40,952 nt of DNA from CAZFPN01 sp044370655. Lineage in GTDB: Bacteria; Pseudomonadota; Alphaproteobacteria; Rickettsiales; Deianiraeaceae. Positions 32,609 through 40,952 of the stretch are shown piece by piece (position 1 is the stretch's first letter; the number at the start of each line of letters is the position of its first letter). The notes under the pieces are model-generated. The model worked only from the letters and a program-made list of their open reading frames with translations. It ran no database searches and was not told where the DNA came from. The translations under genes and the position numbers were made by a program. The stretch lies in assembly GCA_044370655.1 (NCBI GenBank), contig JBILVD010000002.1, positions 1-40,952 of the forward strand, in the 5' to 3' direction.

Positions 32609-33559
32609 ATGTCCATTAAAAGCGTGTTAATTAAGTCGGTGTTTTGCACTGCAACCTTATTTTCTATTAACTTAAAAGCAAATGCAAATTGGCAGTTTGG
32701 TGTTGGTGTGGGGTATGGAATTGGTCTTATTGAATTTAACGGAAGCAGGGAGAACTCAACTTTTACAGGGAATACTAAGCCAACAGAATTAACAATTATC
32801 TCTAATAGCGCTAATAATGATGCAGCTTTGAACGCATTAAATGCACAGGCTCCCGCTATGAGAACAACCTATAAATATGTTGGAAACCTGCCTCAAAGAG
32901 TGTTTCATATTGAAGGAAATGCAATTAAGAGATTTGAAGATATAAGAGTTATGGATAGAAACTTTTTTGCAGGAGTTTCGTTAGGTTTAGGGTATGGAAA
33001 GATAAAGCCTTCTAGCGGTTTAACAAATCCTAATGGTAAGTATTTTGACACTGGAAGTTCGGGCATTTTTTGGGCTATTAATGGTAGATTTGGTCTTGAA
33101 AATTCAGGTTCAAAAATTTATGCTTTAACAGGGATAACATCTGTAAAAGCACATTTACCTTTTGATATTCTACCTTTCGGAACAAACACATCACTGGGAG
33201 ACTTAATGACTTGCGTTGTAATGCAAGAAGGCTCAACACTTCTTGCAACAGCAGGAAATGCTACTTTAAACGGCACTCCAATTACACAAATTGCAACATT
33301 CGCACAAACCGCTTGTAAGCAAATTAAAGTTGGTAAAAATCAACATAGATTATTATTCATTAACATAGGAGCAGGGACGGAAGTGAACATAACTCCAAAC
33401 ATCACTCTTTTTGCAGAGTATACTCATATGATGCAACTAAACCGTGAAAGAGAACGCACAGTTAATTACACAGTGAACGGCGTGCAAGGAACATTCAAAG
33501 GTAAAATCCGCTCTACAAACACAGACTACATCAAAGCAGGGGTAAGATACTACTTCTAG
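32609..33559 (+). CDS. Outer membrane beta-barrel protein
   Basis: The 316-residue protein starts MSIKSVLIKSVFCTATL, a signal peptide with cleavage after ANA (KANANWQFG). An upstream TTG at 32546 would add a charged leader and is rejected. The mature part is glycine- and Asn/Thr-rich with alternating strands, ending GVRYYF, the terminal aromatic expected of a barrel. It resembles P44/OMP-type surface barrels in layout but does not belong to the YRMFF family at 19345. Two Cys residues lie in a long central loop (about 210-260). Terminator at 33571. Confidence 0.75.
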   Translation: MSIKSVLIKSVFCTATLFSINLKANANWQFGVGVGYGIGLIEFNGSRENSTFTGNTKPTELTIISNSANNDAALNALNAQAPAMRTTYKYVGNLPQRVFHIEGNAIKRFEDIRVMDRNFFAGVSLGLGYGKIKPSSGLTNPNGKYFDTGSSGIFWAINGRFGLENSGSKIYALTGITSVKAHLPFDILPFGTNTSLGDLMTCVVMQEGSTLLATAGNATLNGTPITQIATFAQTACKQIKVGKNQHRLLFINIGAGTEVNITPNITLFAEYTHMMQLNRERERTVNYTVNGVQGTFKGKIRSTNTDYIKAGVRYYF

Positions 33560-33570
33560 TTTTTTATGAG

Positions 33571-33611
33571 ATTTTACTTTATTTTAAACAAGATTTAAAG
33601 TAAAATTTTTT
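33571..33611 (+). terminator. Rho-independent terminator after the barrel gene
   Basis: ATTTTACTTTA pairs with TAAAGTAAAAT (11 bp) around a 14-base loop and is followed by six T. All pairs but two are A-T. It starts 11 bases after the stop codon. Confidence 0.7.
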
Positions 33612-33757
33612 ATAAATATTTAAATTAAGTAGAGAGGTCTCTTGTTTGTATAAAGTTATTTAGGAATTTTCAAACAGAGAGGCAAGCTTTACTGAATATA
33701 AATTTTCAATCTCCATCTCGGTGCAAAAATAAGACTAAAAGATAGCTTACTTAAGGC

Positions 33758-35323
33758 TCAATATCTATCTAATTTAGGGTTTATATCAGGGTAGTCTAGC
33801 CTTGTGTGAGAGCCTCTGCTTTCTCTCCTTTTAATTGCAGATTTTAAAACCTCAATTGAAAGGATAAGCAAGTTTTTCACCTCAAAATAAAGCACAAAAG
33901 AGTTGCTAAAAACAAGGGAGTTAATATGCGGAGAAGCCTTTTCAATTTCGCTTAACATTGAAGAAACTTCGTCTAAAGCCTCTTGCATTTTAGTCTCTTC
34001 CCTCAAAACTCCGCATTTTTCTTGCATTAATTTTGAAAGATGAAGCTTCATCTCTATAAGTTCTTCAAATGTAATTTTTTGAATACGATTTAAAAAGTCT
34101 AAATTTGCATTTATATCACTTCTAAACTCTCCTTTGCTTTGTTTTATCTGCTCGCATACAAGCGTTGAAGATGTAAAAAGCTCCAAAAGAGAGTTACAAC
34201 CAAGCCTATTTGCTCCGTGAATTCTGCCCCCAGCACACTCTCCAATTGCAAAAACACCATCTCGCATTTTGTAGTTTTTATCAACTTTTATGCCCCCCAT
34301 ATTGTAGTGAGCGGTTGGAAAGATGGGAATATCTTCCTTAAAAACATCAACTCCGCCAAAGAATTTTGCAGTTTGAATTGTGCCTTTTAGCTTTTTGTTA
34401 ATCACCTCTCTTTCTATCTTTTTAAGGCTTAAGTAGGCAGGGTTTTTGCCTTTACCTTCAGCAAAAATTGCCCTTGCTATAACATCTCTTGGGGCAAGTT
34501 CCAAAAAACTAGGGCTATATTTCTCCATAAATCTCTCTCCTTTGGAGTTAAGCAAAATTCCACCTTCTGCCCGCACTGCTTCGCTTATCAAAATGCCCGT
34601 CCCAAAAAGACCTGTGGGGTGAAACTGCACAAACTCGGCATCCTCCATCTCTCCTTCAAGCTTTAAAGCAAGAGCGTGGCAATCCCCCGTTAGGGCATTA
34701 GAAGATGAGTTTGTATAGTAATTTTGCGAAAAACCGCCTCCTGCAAAAACTAAAAATTTGTAATTAAAATTCACGAATTTACCAGTTTTTAAATCAAGAG
34801 CAAAAATACAACCTTCACGAGCATCAAAAACAAAATGAAAATCCCGCATTATAATGCCCATTTCAACTGCTTTCTTGCTTAAGTTTTTCATTATTTCAAA
34901 GCCTGTGCTATCCGCCGAAAAGCAGGCTCTAAAAGCAAAATCCCCCTCTCCAAAGTGAGTTTTCTGCCCGCCATATCTTCTTTGGTCTATCCTTCCGTCT
35001 GCAAGTTTGTCAAAGTTCACTCCCATATTCTCTAAAAATACTATCTCTCTTGGAGCCTGCTCGCACATAAATCTCACTCGCTCCTCATCTGCCATTTTAT
35101 TTGCCGATTTTAAGGTGTCAAATGTATGCCATTCTGGTTTATCCTCCGTTATAGAGGAAAGAGAGGCATTTATACCCCCCTTTGCTGCACTCGTGTGGCT
35201 TCCCATGACCGAGGTTTTGGAAACAACTACAACATCTTCAATTCCTGCTCTTTTTAGCTTAATAGCAAGTGAAAGCCCGCTTCCGCCCGCCCCCACTATT
35301 ATTACATTATGAAAATAGTTCAT
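33758..35323 (-). CDS. Succinate dehydrogenase/fumarate reductase-type flavoprotein (SdhA/NadB family)
   Basis: The 521-residue protein, from the ATG giving MNYFHNVIIVGAGG, is a FAD-dependent flavoprotein of the SdhA/FrdA/NadB family. The FAD-binding VIIVGAGGSG starts it. GSHTSAAKGG holds the His that is covalently flavinylated in SdhA. FVQFHPTG, APRDVIAR (catalytic Arg), HYNMGG and GANRLGCNSLLEL follow. The His and HYNMGG favour SdhA/FrdA. The shorter length and C-terminal ESRGSHTRLDYP resemble NadB (L-aspartate oxidase). No sdhB, C or D is adjacent. It is divergent from bamE. Family certain, exact reaction not. Confidence 0.8.
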   Translation of the reverse strand: MNYFHNVIIVGAGGSGLSLAIKLKRAGIEDVVVVSKTSVMGSHTSAAKGGINASLSSITEDKPEWHTFDTLKSANKMADEERVRFMCEQAPREIVFLENMGVNFDKLADGRIDQRRYGGQKTHFGEGDFAFRACFSADSTGFEIMKNLSKKAVEMGIIMRDFHFVFDAREGCIFALDLKTGKFVNFNYKFLVFAGGGFSQNYYTNSSSNALTGDCHALALKLEGEMEDAEFVQFHPTGLFGTGILISEAVRAEGGILLNSKGERFMEKYSPSFLELAPRDVIARAIFAEGKGKNPAYLSLKKIEREVINKKLKGTIQTAKFFGGVDVFKEDIPIFPTAHYNMGGIKVDKNYKMRDGVFAIGECAGGRIHGANRLGCNSLLELFTSSTLVCEQIKQSKGEFRSDINANLDFLNRIQKITFEELIEMKLHLSKLMQEKCGVLREETKMQEALDEVSSMLSEIEKASPHINSLVFSNSFVLYFEVKNLLILSIEVLKSAIKRRESRGSHTRLDYPDINPKLDRY

Positions 35324-35383
35324 AGAAAAACCTTGATTTAAAAAAATATAATGGTAAGGTTTATTATATCTATTTTTAAAAAA

Positions 35384-35743
35384 ATGCAAGTTTATATAAA
35401 GATTTTTATTTTGCTTTTATTAACCGCATGCCTTAGAGAAAAGCAAGAAGGTTTTATCTTTGATGAAGAAGCTCTTTCTCAATTAAAAGTTGGGCAAACG
35501 TCGGAAGAGGTTGTTTTGCTTTTAGGAACTCCATCTTTTAATTTAGGAGATAATACCTTGGTTTATTCCTCCGTTAGTAAAGAATTTCGAGCGTTTTTTC
35601 GGTCCAAGGTTAAGTCTCAACTTGTTTTGGAGTTGAAGTTTGAGAATAACAAACTAGCAAAAATAACGAGATATACAAAGGGAGAAGAGCTTGACTACGA
35701 TAGAATAAAAACGAACTTAGAAGTAGGCAAAAAAACTAAATAG
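35384..35743 (+). CDS. bamE: Outer membrane assembly lipoprotein BamE (SmpA/OmlA)
   Basis: BamE is a small lipoprotein of the beta-barrel assembly machine. The signal peptide MQVYIKIFILLLLTAC ends in the LTAC lipobox with the lipidated Cys. The core LSQLKVGQTSEEVVLLLGTPSF is the family signature, followed by ...NTLVYSS and KFENNKLAKI. An in-frame ATG at 35351 would add 11 residues. It overlaps the convergent small membrane gene by 8 bases. Confidence 0.88.
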   Translation: MQVYIKIFILLLLTACLREKQEGFIFDEEALSQLKVGQTSEEVVLLLGTPSFNLGDNTLVYSSVSKEFRAFFRSKVKSQLVLELKFENNKLAKITRYTKGEELDYDRIKTNLEVGKKTK

Positions 35744-36071
35744 TCTTTTGAGGTAAAAATAAAATATGCGTTACTCCATAAAATAAAAGTATCGAATTTA
35801 AGCAAACAAACATAACCATTAAATTCGGAATTATAGTTTGATTTGAGGCGTTTCTCCTGCATTCATAAATTCCCTTCAAAAGCCAAATATGGTAGACCGT
35901 ATAAAAAGAAAGCAGGCTCAAATTTTCAAAATTTTTACCATTAATAATTACTCCTTCAACTATAAAACCTAAAACTCCACCAACTAAAACATTGTAAATC
36001 CAAAATACACGCCATAACCTTTCCCTGCCAAACCAAACATCTTGAATTGTCTTTATAATCCAATTTTTCAT
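35736..36071 (-). CDS. Small membrane protein of unknown function
   Basis: This 111-residue protein has about three hydrophobic segments (residues 20-42, 52-66, 82-103) and a cluster of charged residues (KGIYECRRN) between the last two. I do not recognise a family. It is the last gene of the minus operon: its ATG overlaps the stop of the carbonic-anhydrase-like gene by four bases (ATGA). Confidence 0.65.
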   Translation of the reverse strand: MKNWIIKTIQDVWFGRERLWRVFWIYNVLVGGVLGFIVEGVIINGKNFENLSLLSFYTVYHIWLLKGIYECRRNASNQTIIPNLMVMFVCLNSILLFYGVTHILFLPQKTI

Positions 36072-36634
36072 TTTTTAAAATATTGCTTTTCGATATCTCT
36101 ATACTCATTTGCTAATTTGTTGTAATTTATAGCGGATGTAAGGGTATATCTTACCTCATCTTCCGTCATCACTCGCATAAATTTAGCAGGCGAACCTCCC
36201 CAAAGCTCATTTTTCCCAATAACTTTCTTAGGGGCAAGTAAGCCACCTGCGGCGAGCATTCCTCCTTCTTCAATTATTGCTAAGTCCATAATTATACTTC
36301 CCATTCCAACAAAAGCATTTGACTTAATAATTCCAGCGTGTATTATAGCACAATGCCCAACCGTAACATTCTCTCCTATTGTAGTTGCCCCACCTTCTGC
36401 CCCAGTTTTATTGTGAACATGAAATGGGCGAGTTCCATGAATGATTGTGTTGTCTTGTATGTTAGACATTTTACCAATTGTTATAGGGGCAACATCACCA
36501 CGTAAAATACAACCATACCAAATGGAAGCTCCTTCTTCTATTGTAACATTTCCTGATATTACTGCCGTTTCTGCAGTAAAAGCAGATGGATGAATTTTTG
36601 GCTTCATTCCATTGTATTCAAGTATTAAAGGCAT
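36068..36634 (-). CDS. Gamma-carbonic anhydrase family protein (left-handed beta-helix)
   Basis: The 188-residue protein is made of hexapeptide repeats (ISGNVTIEEGASIWYG and onward), the left-handed beta-helix of gamma-carbonic anhydrases and their relatives. Candidate zinc ligands are present: DNTIIHGT, then GHCAIIHAG, with His at the spacing seen in Cam/CamH. C-terminal helix (EVRYTLTSAINYNKLANEY) is typical. Related proteins are complex I subunits in plant mitochondria. Its operon also encodes NDUFA12, which may be coincidence. Carbonic anhydrase activity is not proven. Confidence 0.88.
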   Translation of the reverse strand: MPLILEYNGMKPKIHPSAFTAETAVISGNVTIEEGASIWYGCILRGDVAPITIGKMSNIQDNTIIHGTRPFHVHNKTGAEGGATTIGENVTVGHCAIIHAGIIKSNAFVGMGSIIMDLAIIEEGGMLAAGGLLAPKKVIGKNELWGGSPAKFMRVMTEDEVRYTLTSAINYNKLANEYRDIEKQYFKK

Positions 36635-36637
36635 AAA

Positions 36638-37834
36638 TTATTTTATTCTATATCTTATATTTACACTAAAACCTGACAAATCATTATTTTTTTTGGAATA
36701 TTCTTTTCGGGAAACAAAAAATCCAAACTCGGTTTTAGGAATTTCAAAACCAATAAAATATTCTCTAAATTCTATATTAGAAGTATCATCTTGATACTTT
36801 CCTCTGTAATAATTTTGCAATACTCCCACTCTAAAACCTGCAAAAGAGGAGGAGAGGCTAACTGTATTATAATTCTCTTTGAAGTCGTTAATTGCATATG
36901 CATTCCAAATAGTAGCGTTTTCTGCAAAGATACTAAAAACTAAGTCATCAAGAAAAGTTTTAGTGTATTGAGCTGAAGTGCTAAAACCTCTTTCGCTCGT
37001 GCTTAGGTCATCTGAGAATTGATTTTTATACCCAACTCCAAAAGATATAACGTCTCTATTTGAAAGACCAAAAAAACCATCAATATTTAAAGAGTGAGAC
37101 TTTAAAGCGACCGTATTTCCCGCCTGTCTTTTTTTAAAACCCAATGGAGTAATGGTTTTTTCAATATCCCTATTAGTAAAAAATGGTTTTTTATATAGTT
37201 TTGAATTATCGTTTCTAAAAAAAGCTCCTTGAAAGCGAATTAGTGCATCTTCAAAAGAAATTATTTCTACATCAAATAAAAACCCTAATTTTTCATCTAA
37301 TGCATACCCTTGATTTAGATTAGTGCCAGAAATTCCATACCAAGTGTTATAAAAAACTTTGCTCCATCTTTCACTTCCTGCACCAAATTTTGGAGAGATT
37401 TTACCAATGTAAATTTTTGACCTATTAAAATTGAAAAATAATGATAGCTCTTTTGTTAAAAGAGAATTTCCAAAAAAGGGCTTCTCTCCTTCTAAAGTTT
37501 GATTTAAGAGGTATGTAGGTGTAAGAATTGCTCCCTTTATTTTTTGCAAAGCGAAATTTGTGTGAATTGAGAAGTATCTATTCAAGTTTAAATCAAGTTG
37601 TAAATCAGATTGAGTATAGAACAAGCTGGCTTTATCCTTTTCTTTGCTTTTTAGAGAATCGAAAAAACCTTCTGTTTTTAGGTCAAAATAAATGAATGGA
37701 TAGAGCGGTGCTTTAGATTTTTCCGTATCATTTGAGGTTGATTTAACAAATGAATTTATGTTTGAGTAAGCATTTGCTAAGCAAACAAGTGCAAATATAA
37801 GCAAAAATTTTAGTGTTTTTAGTTTGGTTTCCAT
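36638..37834 (-). CDS. Outer membrane protein (porin-like barrel)
   Basis: The 398-residue protein has a signal peptide (TLKFLLIFALVCLANA) and a long beta-rich body of alternating strands and polar turns. It is larger than the small YRMFF barrels. The C terminus (NIRYRIK) lacks a terminal aromatic residue, which is unusual for Bam substrates. I do not recognise a family. Its first 16 bases overlap the end of the ndufa12 gene, and its stop is 3 bases before the carbonic-anhydrase-like ATG. Confidence 0.65.
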   Translation of the reverse strand: METKLKTLKFLLIFALVCLANAYSNINSFVKSTSNDTEKSKAPLYPFIYFDLKTEGFFDSLKSKEKDKASLFYTQSDLQLDLNLNRYFSIHTNFALQKIKGAILTPTYLLNQTLEGEKPFFGNSLLTKELSLFFNFNRSKIYIGKISPKFGAGSERWSKVFYNTWYGISGTNLNQGYALDEKLGFLFDVEIISFEDALIRFQGAFFRNDNSKLYKKPFFTNRDIEKTITPLGFKKRQAGNTVALKSHSLNIDGFFGLSNRDVISFGVGYKNQFSDDLSTSERGFSTSAQYTKTFLDDLVFSIFAENATIWNAYAINDFKENYNTVSLSSSFAGFRVGVLQNYYRGKYQDDTSNIEFREYFIGFEIPKTEFGFFVSRKEYSKKNNDLSGFSVNIRYRIK

Positions 37835-38196
37835 ACTTTTGTTTTAAATGGATTTGCACCGCCTTTAGTTTCGTAAAGTGATGTTTTTTTGTTATAAAGA
37901 ATGTGATTTTTAGGTAGATATTTCGTATCTGCAAGCGTTACATCTGGTACATATGACTTTTGCCATTTATATTGTTTGTATGTTTGAAGAACGTCTTTTA
38001 TATCAATTTGATAGTGCATAAAAGGGTGCCACTCTGGAGAGATTTTTGAAGCCTCAACACTCCCATGAAACAAGCAATATCTTTTCTTTCTACCTAAATA
38101 ATCTGTTTGTTTTAATTCAAAAAATTGATTTCCATATTCGTCTTCTCCAACCTTTTTTCCAAAAAAGTTAAGGTAAATTTTAACTAAAAATTTCAT
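37819..38196 (-). CDS. NADH:ubiquinone oxidoreductase accessory subunit NDUFA12 (B17.2) family
   Basis: This 125-residue protein matches the alphaproteobacterial/mitochondrial complex I accessory subunit: GKKVGEDEYGNQFFE, GRKKRYCLFHG, EASKISPEWHPFMHY and KYKWQKSYVPD follow the family order. I chose MKFLVKIYLNFFGKK because the longer frame adds a poorly conserved leader that lies inside purK. The gene overlaps the end of purK by 17 bases and the following barrel by 16. Members of this family are restricted to alphaproteobacteria and mitochondria, so it supports the taxonomic reading. Confidence 0.9.
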   Translation of the reverse strand: MKFLVKIYLNFFGKKVGEDEYGNQFFELKQTDYLGRKKRYCLFHGSVEASKISPEWHPFMHYQIDIKDVLQTYKQYKWQKSYVPDVTLADTKYLPKNHILYNKKTSLYETKGGANPFKTKVWKPN

Positions 38197-39244
38197 CATA
38201 AATAAAGTTAATATGCCCCATTTTACGTTTTGGCTTAATGCTGCCTTTACCATAAATGTGAAACTTTGCATTTTGTTTGTCAAGACATTTTGTTGCTAAA
38301 TTTATTTCTTCTCCAATTAAATTTAACATTTCCCCTTCAAATAAAAGTTTTGGTTCAATAAATGGGAGGTCGGTAATTGCTCTTATATGCGTTTCAAATT
38401 GAGATATAGTGCATAAATCTAAAGAGAAATGACCAGAATTGTGAGGTCTTGGTGCCATTTCATTTACAATTATATCTCCATTTTTGAGTATAAAAAATTC
38501 AATTGCCATCGTTCCCACGAAGTTTAAGTTTTTAGCTATTTTACCTGCCATTTCTTTGCACTTTTGCTTCCAAGGAGCGTTTTGTTCACAGACAATAGAC
38601 CTGTGAAGAATTCCATCTTTGTGTATATTTGTAGGCACGGGAAAAAATGCGATTTTTTCATCTCTCCATCTAGTTAAAATTACAGAAGCTTCAAATGCAA
38701 ATGGGATAAAACTTTCTGCTATAAGCTCTTCATTGAAAGGTATTTCTTTTTCTAAATCTTCAATTGAGGATATAATAAACTGACCTTTACCGTCGTATCC
38801 ATTCTCTGTTGTTTTTAGTATAAATTTTCCATTTTTATTAAAAAAATCTATAGCTTCTTGTTTGTTTAAAATATGCTTAAATTCCACAGTTTCAACCCCA
38901 CTTTCAAGAAAGAAAGTTTTTTCTCTTAATCTATTTTGAGAGATAAATATAGCGTTGTAACTTGGATTTAAAATGTTTTTATAAGTTTCTTCAAGCTTTT
39001 TAAGGCTTTTGCGGTTTACGCTCTCAAGCTCAATTGTCACAAAATCACAACTTTTTGCAAATTCAACCATTTTTTCTATTTCTTCATACCCTCCAATCCA
39101 TACTTCATTTGCAAAAACTGTAGCGGGAGAGCCTTCCTCGTTTGAGTAGCACGAGGTTTGAAAACCTAGCAAATTTGCAGATGCAATCATCATTTTTCCA
39201 AGTTGCCCCCCTCCGATTATTCCTATTTTTTTACCAAAATGCAT
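38180..39244 (-). CDS. purK: 5-(carboxyamino)imidazole ribonucleotide synthase
   Basis: PurK converts AIR, bicarbonate and ATP to N5-CAIR in purine synthesis. At 354 residues it is a normal ATP-grasp enzyme: IGIIGGGQLGKMM at the N terminus, GYDGKGQFI in the glycine loop, and VNEMAPRPHNSGH near 265. purE is not adjacent. It is the first gene of a five-gene minus operon. A promoter candidate lies just upstream. Confidence 0.95.
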   Translation of the reverse strand: MHFGKKIGIIGGGQLGKMMIASANLLGFQTSCYSNEEGSPATVFANEVWIGGYEEIEKMVEFAKSCDFVTIELESVNRKSLKKLEETYKNILNPSYNAIFISQNRLREKTFFLESGVETVEFKHILNKQEAIDFFNKNGKFILKTTENGYDGKGQFIISSIEDLEKEIPFNEELIAESFIPFAFEASVILTRWRDEKIAFFPVPTNIHKDGILHRSIVCEQNAPWKQKCKEMAGKIAKNLNFVGTMAIEFFILKNGDIIVNEMAPRPHNSGHFSLDLCTISQFETHIRAITDLPFIEPKLLFEGEMLNLIGEEINLATKCLDKQNAKFHIYGKGSIKPKRKMGHINFIYDEIFS

Positions 39245-39269
39245 ATTTTTGATTTGAAAATTATAAATC

Positions 39270-39299
39270 TTTATAAAAGAAAATTAATATAAAAGTCAA
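39270..39299 (-). promoter_or_regulatory. Putative purK operon promoter
   Basis: Minus-strand TTGACT (39294-39299), 18 bp, TATAAA (39270-39275), followed by the ATG 26 bases later. Both hexamers match 5/6. Confidence 0.5.
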
Positions 39300-39377
39300 T
39301 AAAAATAAATTTTTTAGTTGTAAATATTTTTTTTTATGATAAAATAAAAAATTGTAAAATACGCAATATTTCATAAT

Positions 39378-40952
39378 ATGAAGCCCAATAATTCATATAT
39401 AAAATTTCCTAAAAATACCGATGAAATGGTGCAAAATAGAAATTTTTTTCACAATAAAATACTGGAAATTCTTGAAAAAGATGGCGACGCTCCAAAAGAA
39501 TTAAAGTTAAAATTAGATAATGGAGAAATTATTAGATTTGCAGACTTAACAAAAAAAGAGAAAGCATTCATTATTGCTAACAAAAGCTTACAAACAGCAA
39601 TATCAACATTTGCTTTATGGTATTTACTAATTGAAATTAGCGTCCCTATTTTTAATTATATTACAATACCTTTTGTCGATCAATTCACTTGGGGACTTGT
39701 AATTCAAGCAACCGCTTCGGCGATTTTTGGGCAAATGGATGTAATTGACAAAATTACATCTCGGTATTTTCCTTCTTACATTCAAGACAATCGCTTAAAA
39801 CAAAAATTACGCAAAGTTGGTGGTGTTGAAAACTTAGCAAAAATGATAGAAAATGATGGCATTATAAATGCGGATGATGAGTTAATAAAAAAACTTGGAG
39901 ACTCTTCCTATCACTTTACAATGCTTGGAATGGGAGGCAAAAAAATTAAATCAAAATTAGGTAGAATTGCAAAAAATGCTTTAAATCAACTTGAAAACCG
40001 AGCTATATTTAGTTTTAGAGAATATCTTGAAAAAAATAATTTTAGAGAAGATGGAAAATTAACTACCTTACTAAAAGCTTTATTTTTAAAAATATTTTAT
40101 ACAGCTACAACATTTCTTATTAACGCTTTTGCTCCAAATGCAGCGGAAGATTTTACAGCAGGCTTGATTGGTAATTTAACCAAATTCGGACCACCTTTGA
40201 CAGCGTTGGCAACTAGCACTGTTGCAACATCTTTAACTTTTATTTCAGAGACAAATAAAATGTTTACAGGGCTTAACAAGGCTCACATAATAGGAGTTCG
40301 TCCTCGTGATAAAATAAATCTTAATAATACAAAACAAAGCTTAAAAGAATTTGGTCTTGAAACCTTAAAAACATTGAAAATCTTGCCCAAGGAGATTTTA
40401 GTAAGTGGAATTTCTAGAGCAATTGGAAGAGTTGCGTTTGAAGGTTTAGTAAAACCTATTATGTATGATGATGTTGCGGTGAAAAGTAGTAAAAAAGTTA
40501 TGAATGCATTGTATGAAGGTCTTAGGTCTGGCTTAGGTCAACAAGGACCTAAATATCTTGCAAATTCACTTGTAGGAAAGCTTGAAAATTACTTTCACAA
40601 TAAATCTCGCAAAACAGAGTTAATTAATCACAATATAATATCGGCAAATATTAAACTCTCAGAATATGTCTTAAAGCAAACAATTAATTTAAATCATGTA
40701 ATTAAATTTTTAAACAATATGCAAACAAGCAGTAAAGATTTAAAAAAATTAAAGCAAAATTGGCTTCTAAGCATTTACAGTGTAAAAGAAGATTTAGTAA
40801 ATATTCACAACATAATTAAAGCAGATTATTCAAGCCCCCAAGCCTTAGTAGGGTGTTATTACGAAACTTACAATGTAATCAAAGATTCATCTAAAATATT
40901 TACAGTGATTGGGGAGTATTGCTCTCAAAATAATTATAATGCGATTTTACCA
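39378..40952 (+). CDS. Large membrane protein of unknown function, cut by window end
   Basis: The frame is open from ATG at 39378 to the last base (525 codons), so the C terminus is missing. It starts MKPNNSYIKFPKNTDEMV. Hydrophobic stretches occur near residues 75-120 (STFALWYLLIEISVPIFNYI) and 235-285 (IFYTATTFLINAF, then ALATSTVATSLTFI). The rest is helical, rich in Lys, Asn and Leu, with conserved-looking VGGVENLAKMIENDG and ISRAIGRVAFEGLVKP. I do not recognise a family. It has no signal peptide. Such long AT-rich proteins near operon ends in host-associated bacteria are sometimes effectors, but nothing here proves it. Confidence 0.7.
   Translation, partial: MKPNNSYIKFPKNTDEMVQNRNFFHNKILEILEKDGDAPKELKLKLDNGEIIRFADLTKKEKAFIIANKSLQTAISTFALWYLLIEISVPIFNYITIPFVDQFTWGLVIQATASAIFGQMDVIDKITSRYFPSYIQDNRLKQKLRKVGGVENLAKMIENDGIINADDELIKKLGDSSYHFTMLGMGGKKIKSKLGRIAKNALNQLENRAIFSFREYLEKNNFREDGKLTTLLKALFLKIFYTATTFLINAFAPNAAEDFTAGLIGNLTKFGPPLTALATSTVATSLTFISETNKMFTGLNKAHIIGVRPRDKINLNNTKQSLKEFGLETLKTLKILPKEILVSGISRAIGRVAFEGLVKPIMYDDVAVKSSKKVMNALYEGLRSGLGQQGPKYLANSLVGKLENYFHNKSRKTELINHNIISANIKLSEYVLKQTINLNHVIKFLNNMQTSSKDLKKLKQNWLLSIYSVKEDLVNIHNIIKADYSSPQALVGCYYETYNVIKDSSKIFTVIGEYCSQNNYNAILP

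Noticed and set aside
40097..40279. 60-residue minus-strand frame
   Set aside because: It lies wholly inside the large plus-strand membrane-protein gene, which is open over 525 codons.

Overview
The window is AT-rich bacterial DNA with dense, mostly core genes. I read it as an alphaproteobacterium, most likely a host-associated Rickettsiales-like lineage. The evidence is the company of genes: a VirD4 type IV coupling protein, a gene-transfer-agent tail protein (gp15/TIM-barrel type), an NDUFA12-type complex I accessory subunit, BamD and BamE lipoproteins, several small surface beta-barrels of one family, and short or absent Shine-Dalgarno sequences. Unlike Rickettsia itself, it keeps purine synthesis genes (purD, purF, purK). 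The order-level placement is an inference; 16S rRNA or marker proteins from outside the window would settle it.

Layout. 1-672 is non-coding and repeat-rich. 673-4564 (+) holds virD4, dnaJ and rsmA. Then come cca (-), a tRNA-Pro(UGG) gene (+), and a minus-strand block rnhA > ygfZ-like > GTA gp15. 10692-13257 (+) is perM-like > bamD > glyQ. A small Lys/Ala-rich H1-like gene (-) follows, then sucC > dksA > purD-ybeY (-), the last being a fused reading frame. An alternative oxidase gene (+) sits at 17495.

18200-21840 is the most disturbed part. It has a kinase-like gene broken by an in-frame TGA, an outer-membrane barrel gene, a two-TM protein of unknown function, and a short HU/IHF-like gene whose 3' end has been copied downstream at least once and partly a second time. 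xthA and a repeat-rich non-coding stretch follow. That stretch carries an inverted copy of the repeat at the left end of the window, so about 22.4 kb is flanked by inverted repeats.

23.4-27.2 kb carries purF > recF (overlapping TAATG) and a duplicated barrel gene, one copy intact and one truncated and joined to an unrelated tail. 27.5-30.1 kb (+) is an ABC-F ATPase, an HNH endonuclease and yggU. Then come ppa > a degenerate inositol-monophosphatase-like gene (-), holA > a barrel gene (+), an SdhA/NadB-family flavoprotein (-), bamE (+), and a tightly packed minus operon purK > ndufa12 > barrel > gamma-carbonic-anhydrase-like > small membrane protein. The window ends inside a large membrane protein of unknown function (+).

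How the genes fit together: surface and envelope functions (BamD, BamE, four or five barrels) are unusually prominent. Respiration is represented by complex I (NDUFA12), an SdhA-like flavoprotein, SucC and a proton-non-pumping quinol oxidase. Three purine genes lie in three separate operons. No CRISPR array, rRNA or complete insertion sequence was seen.
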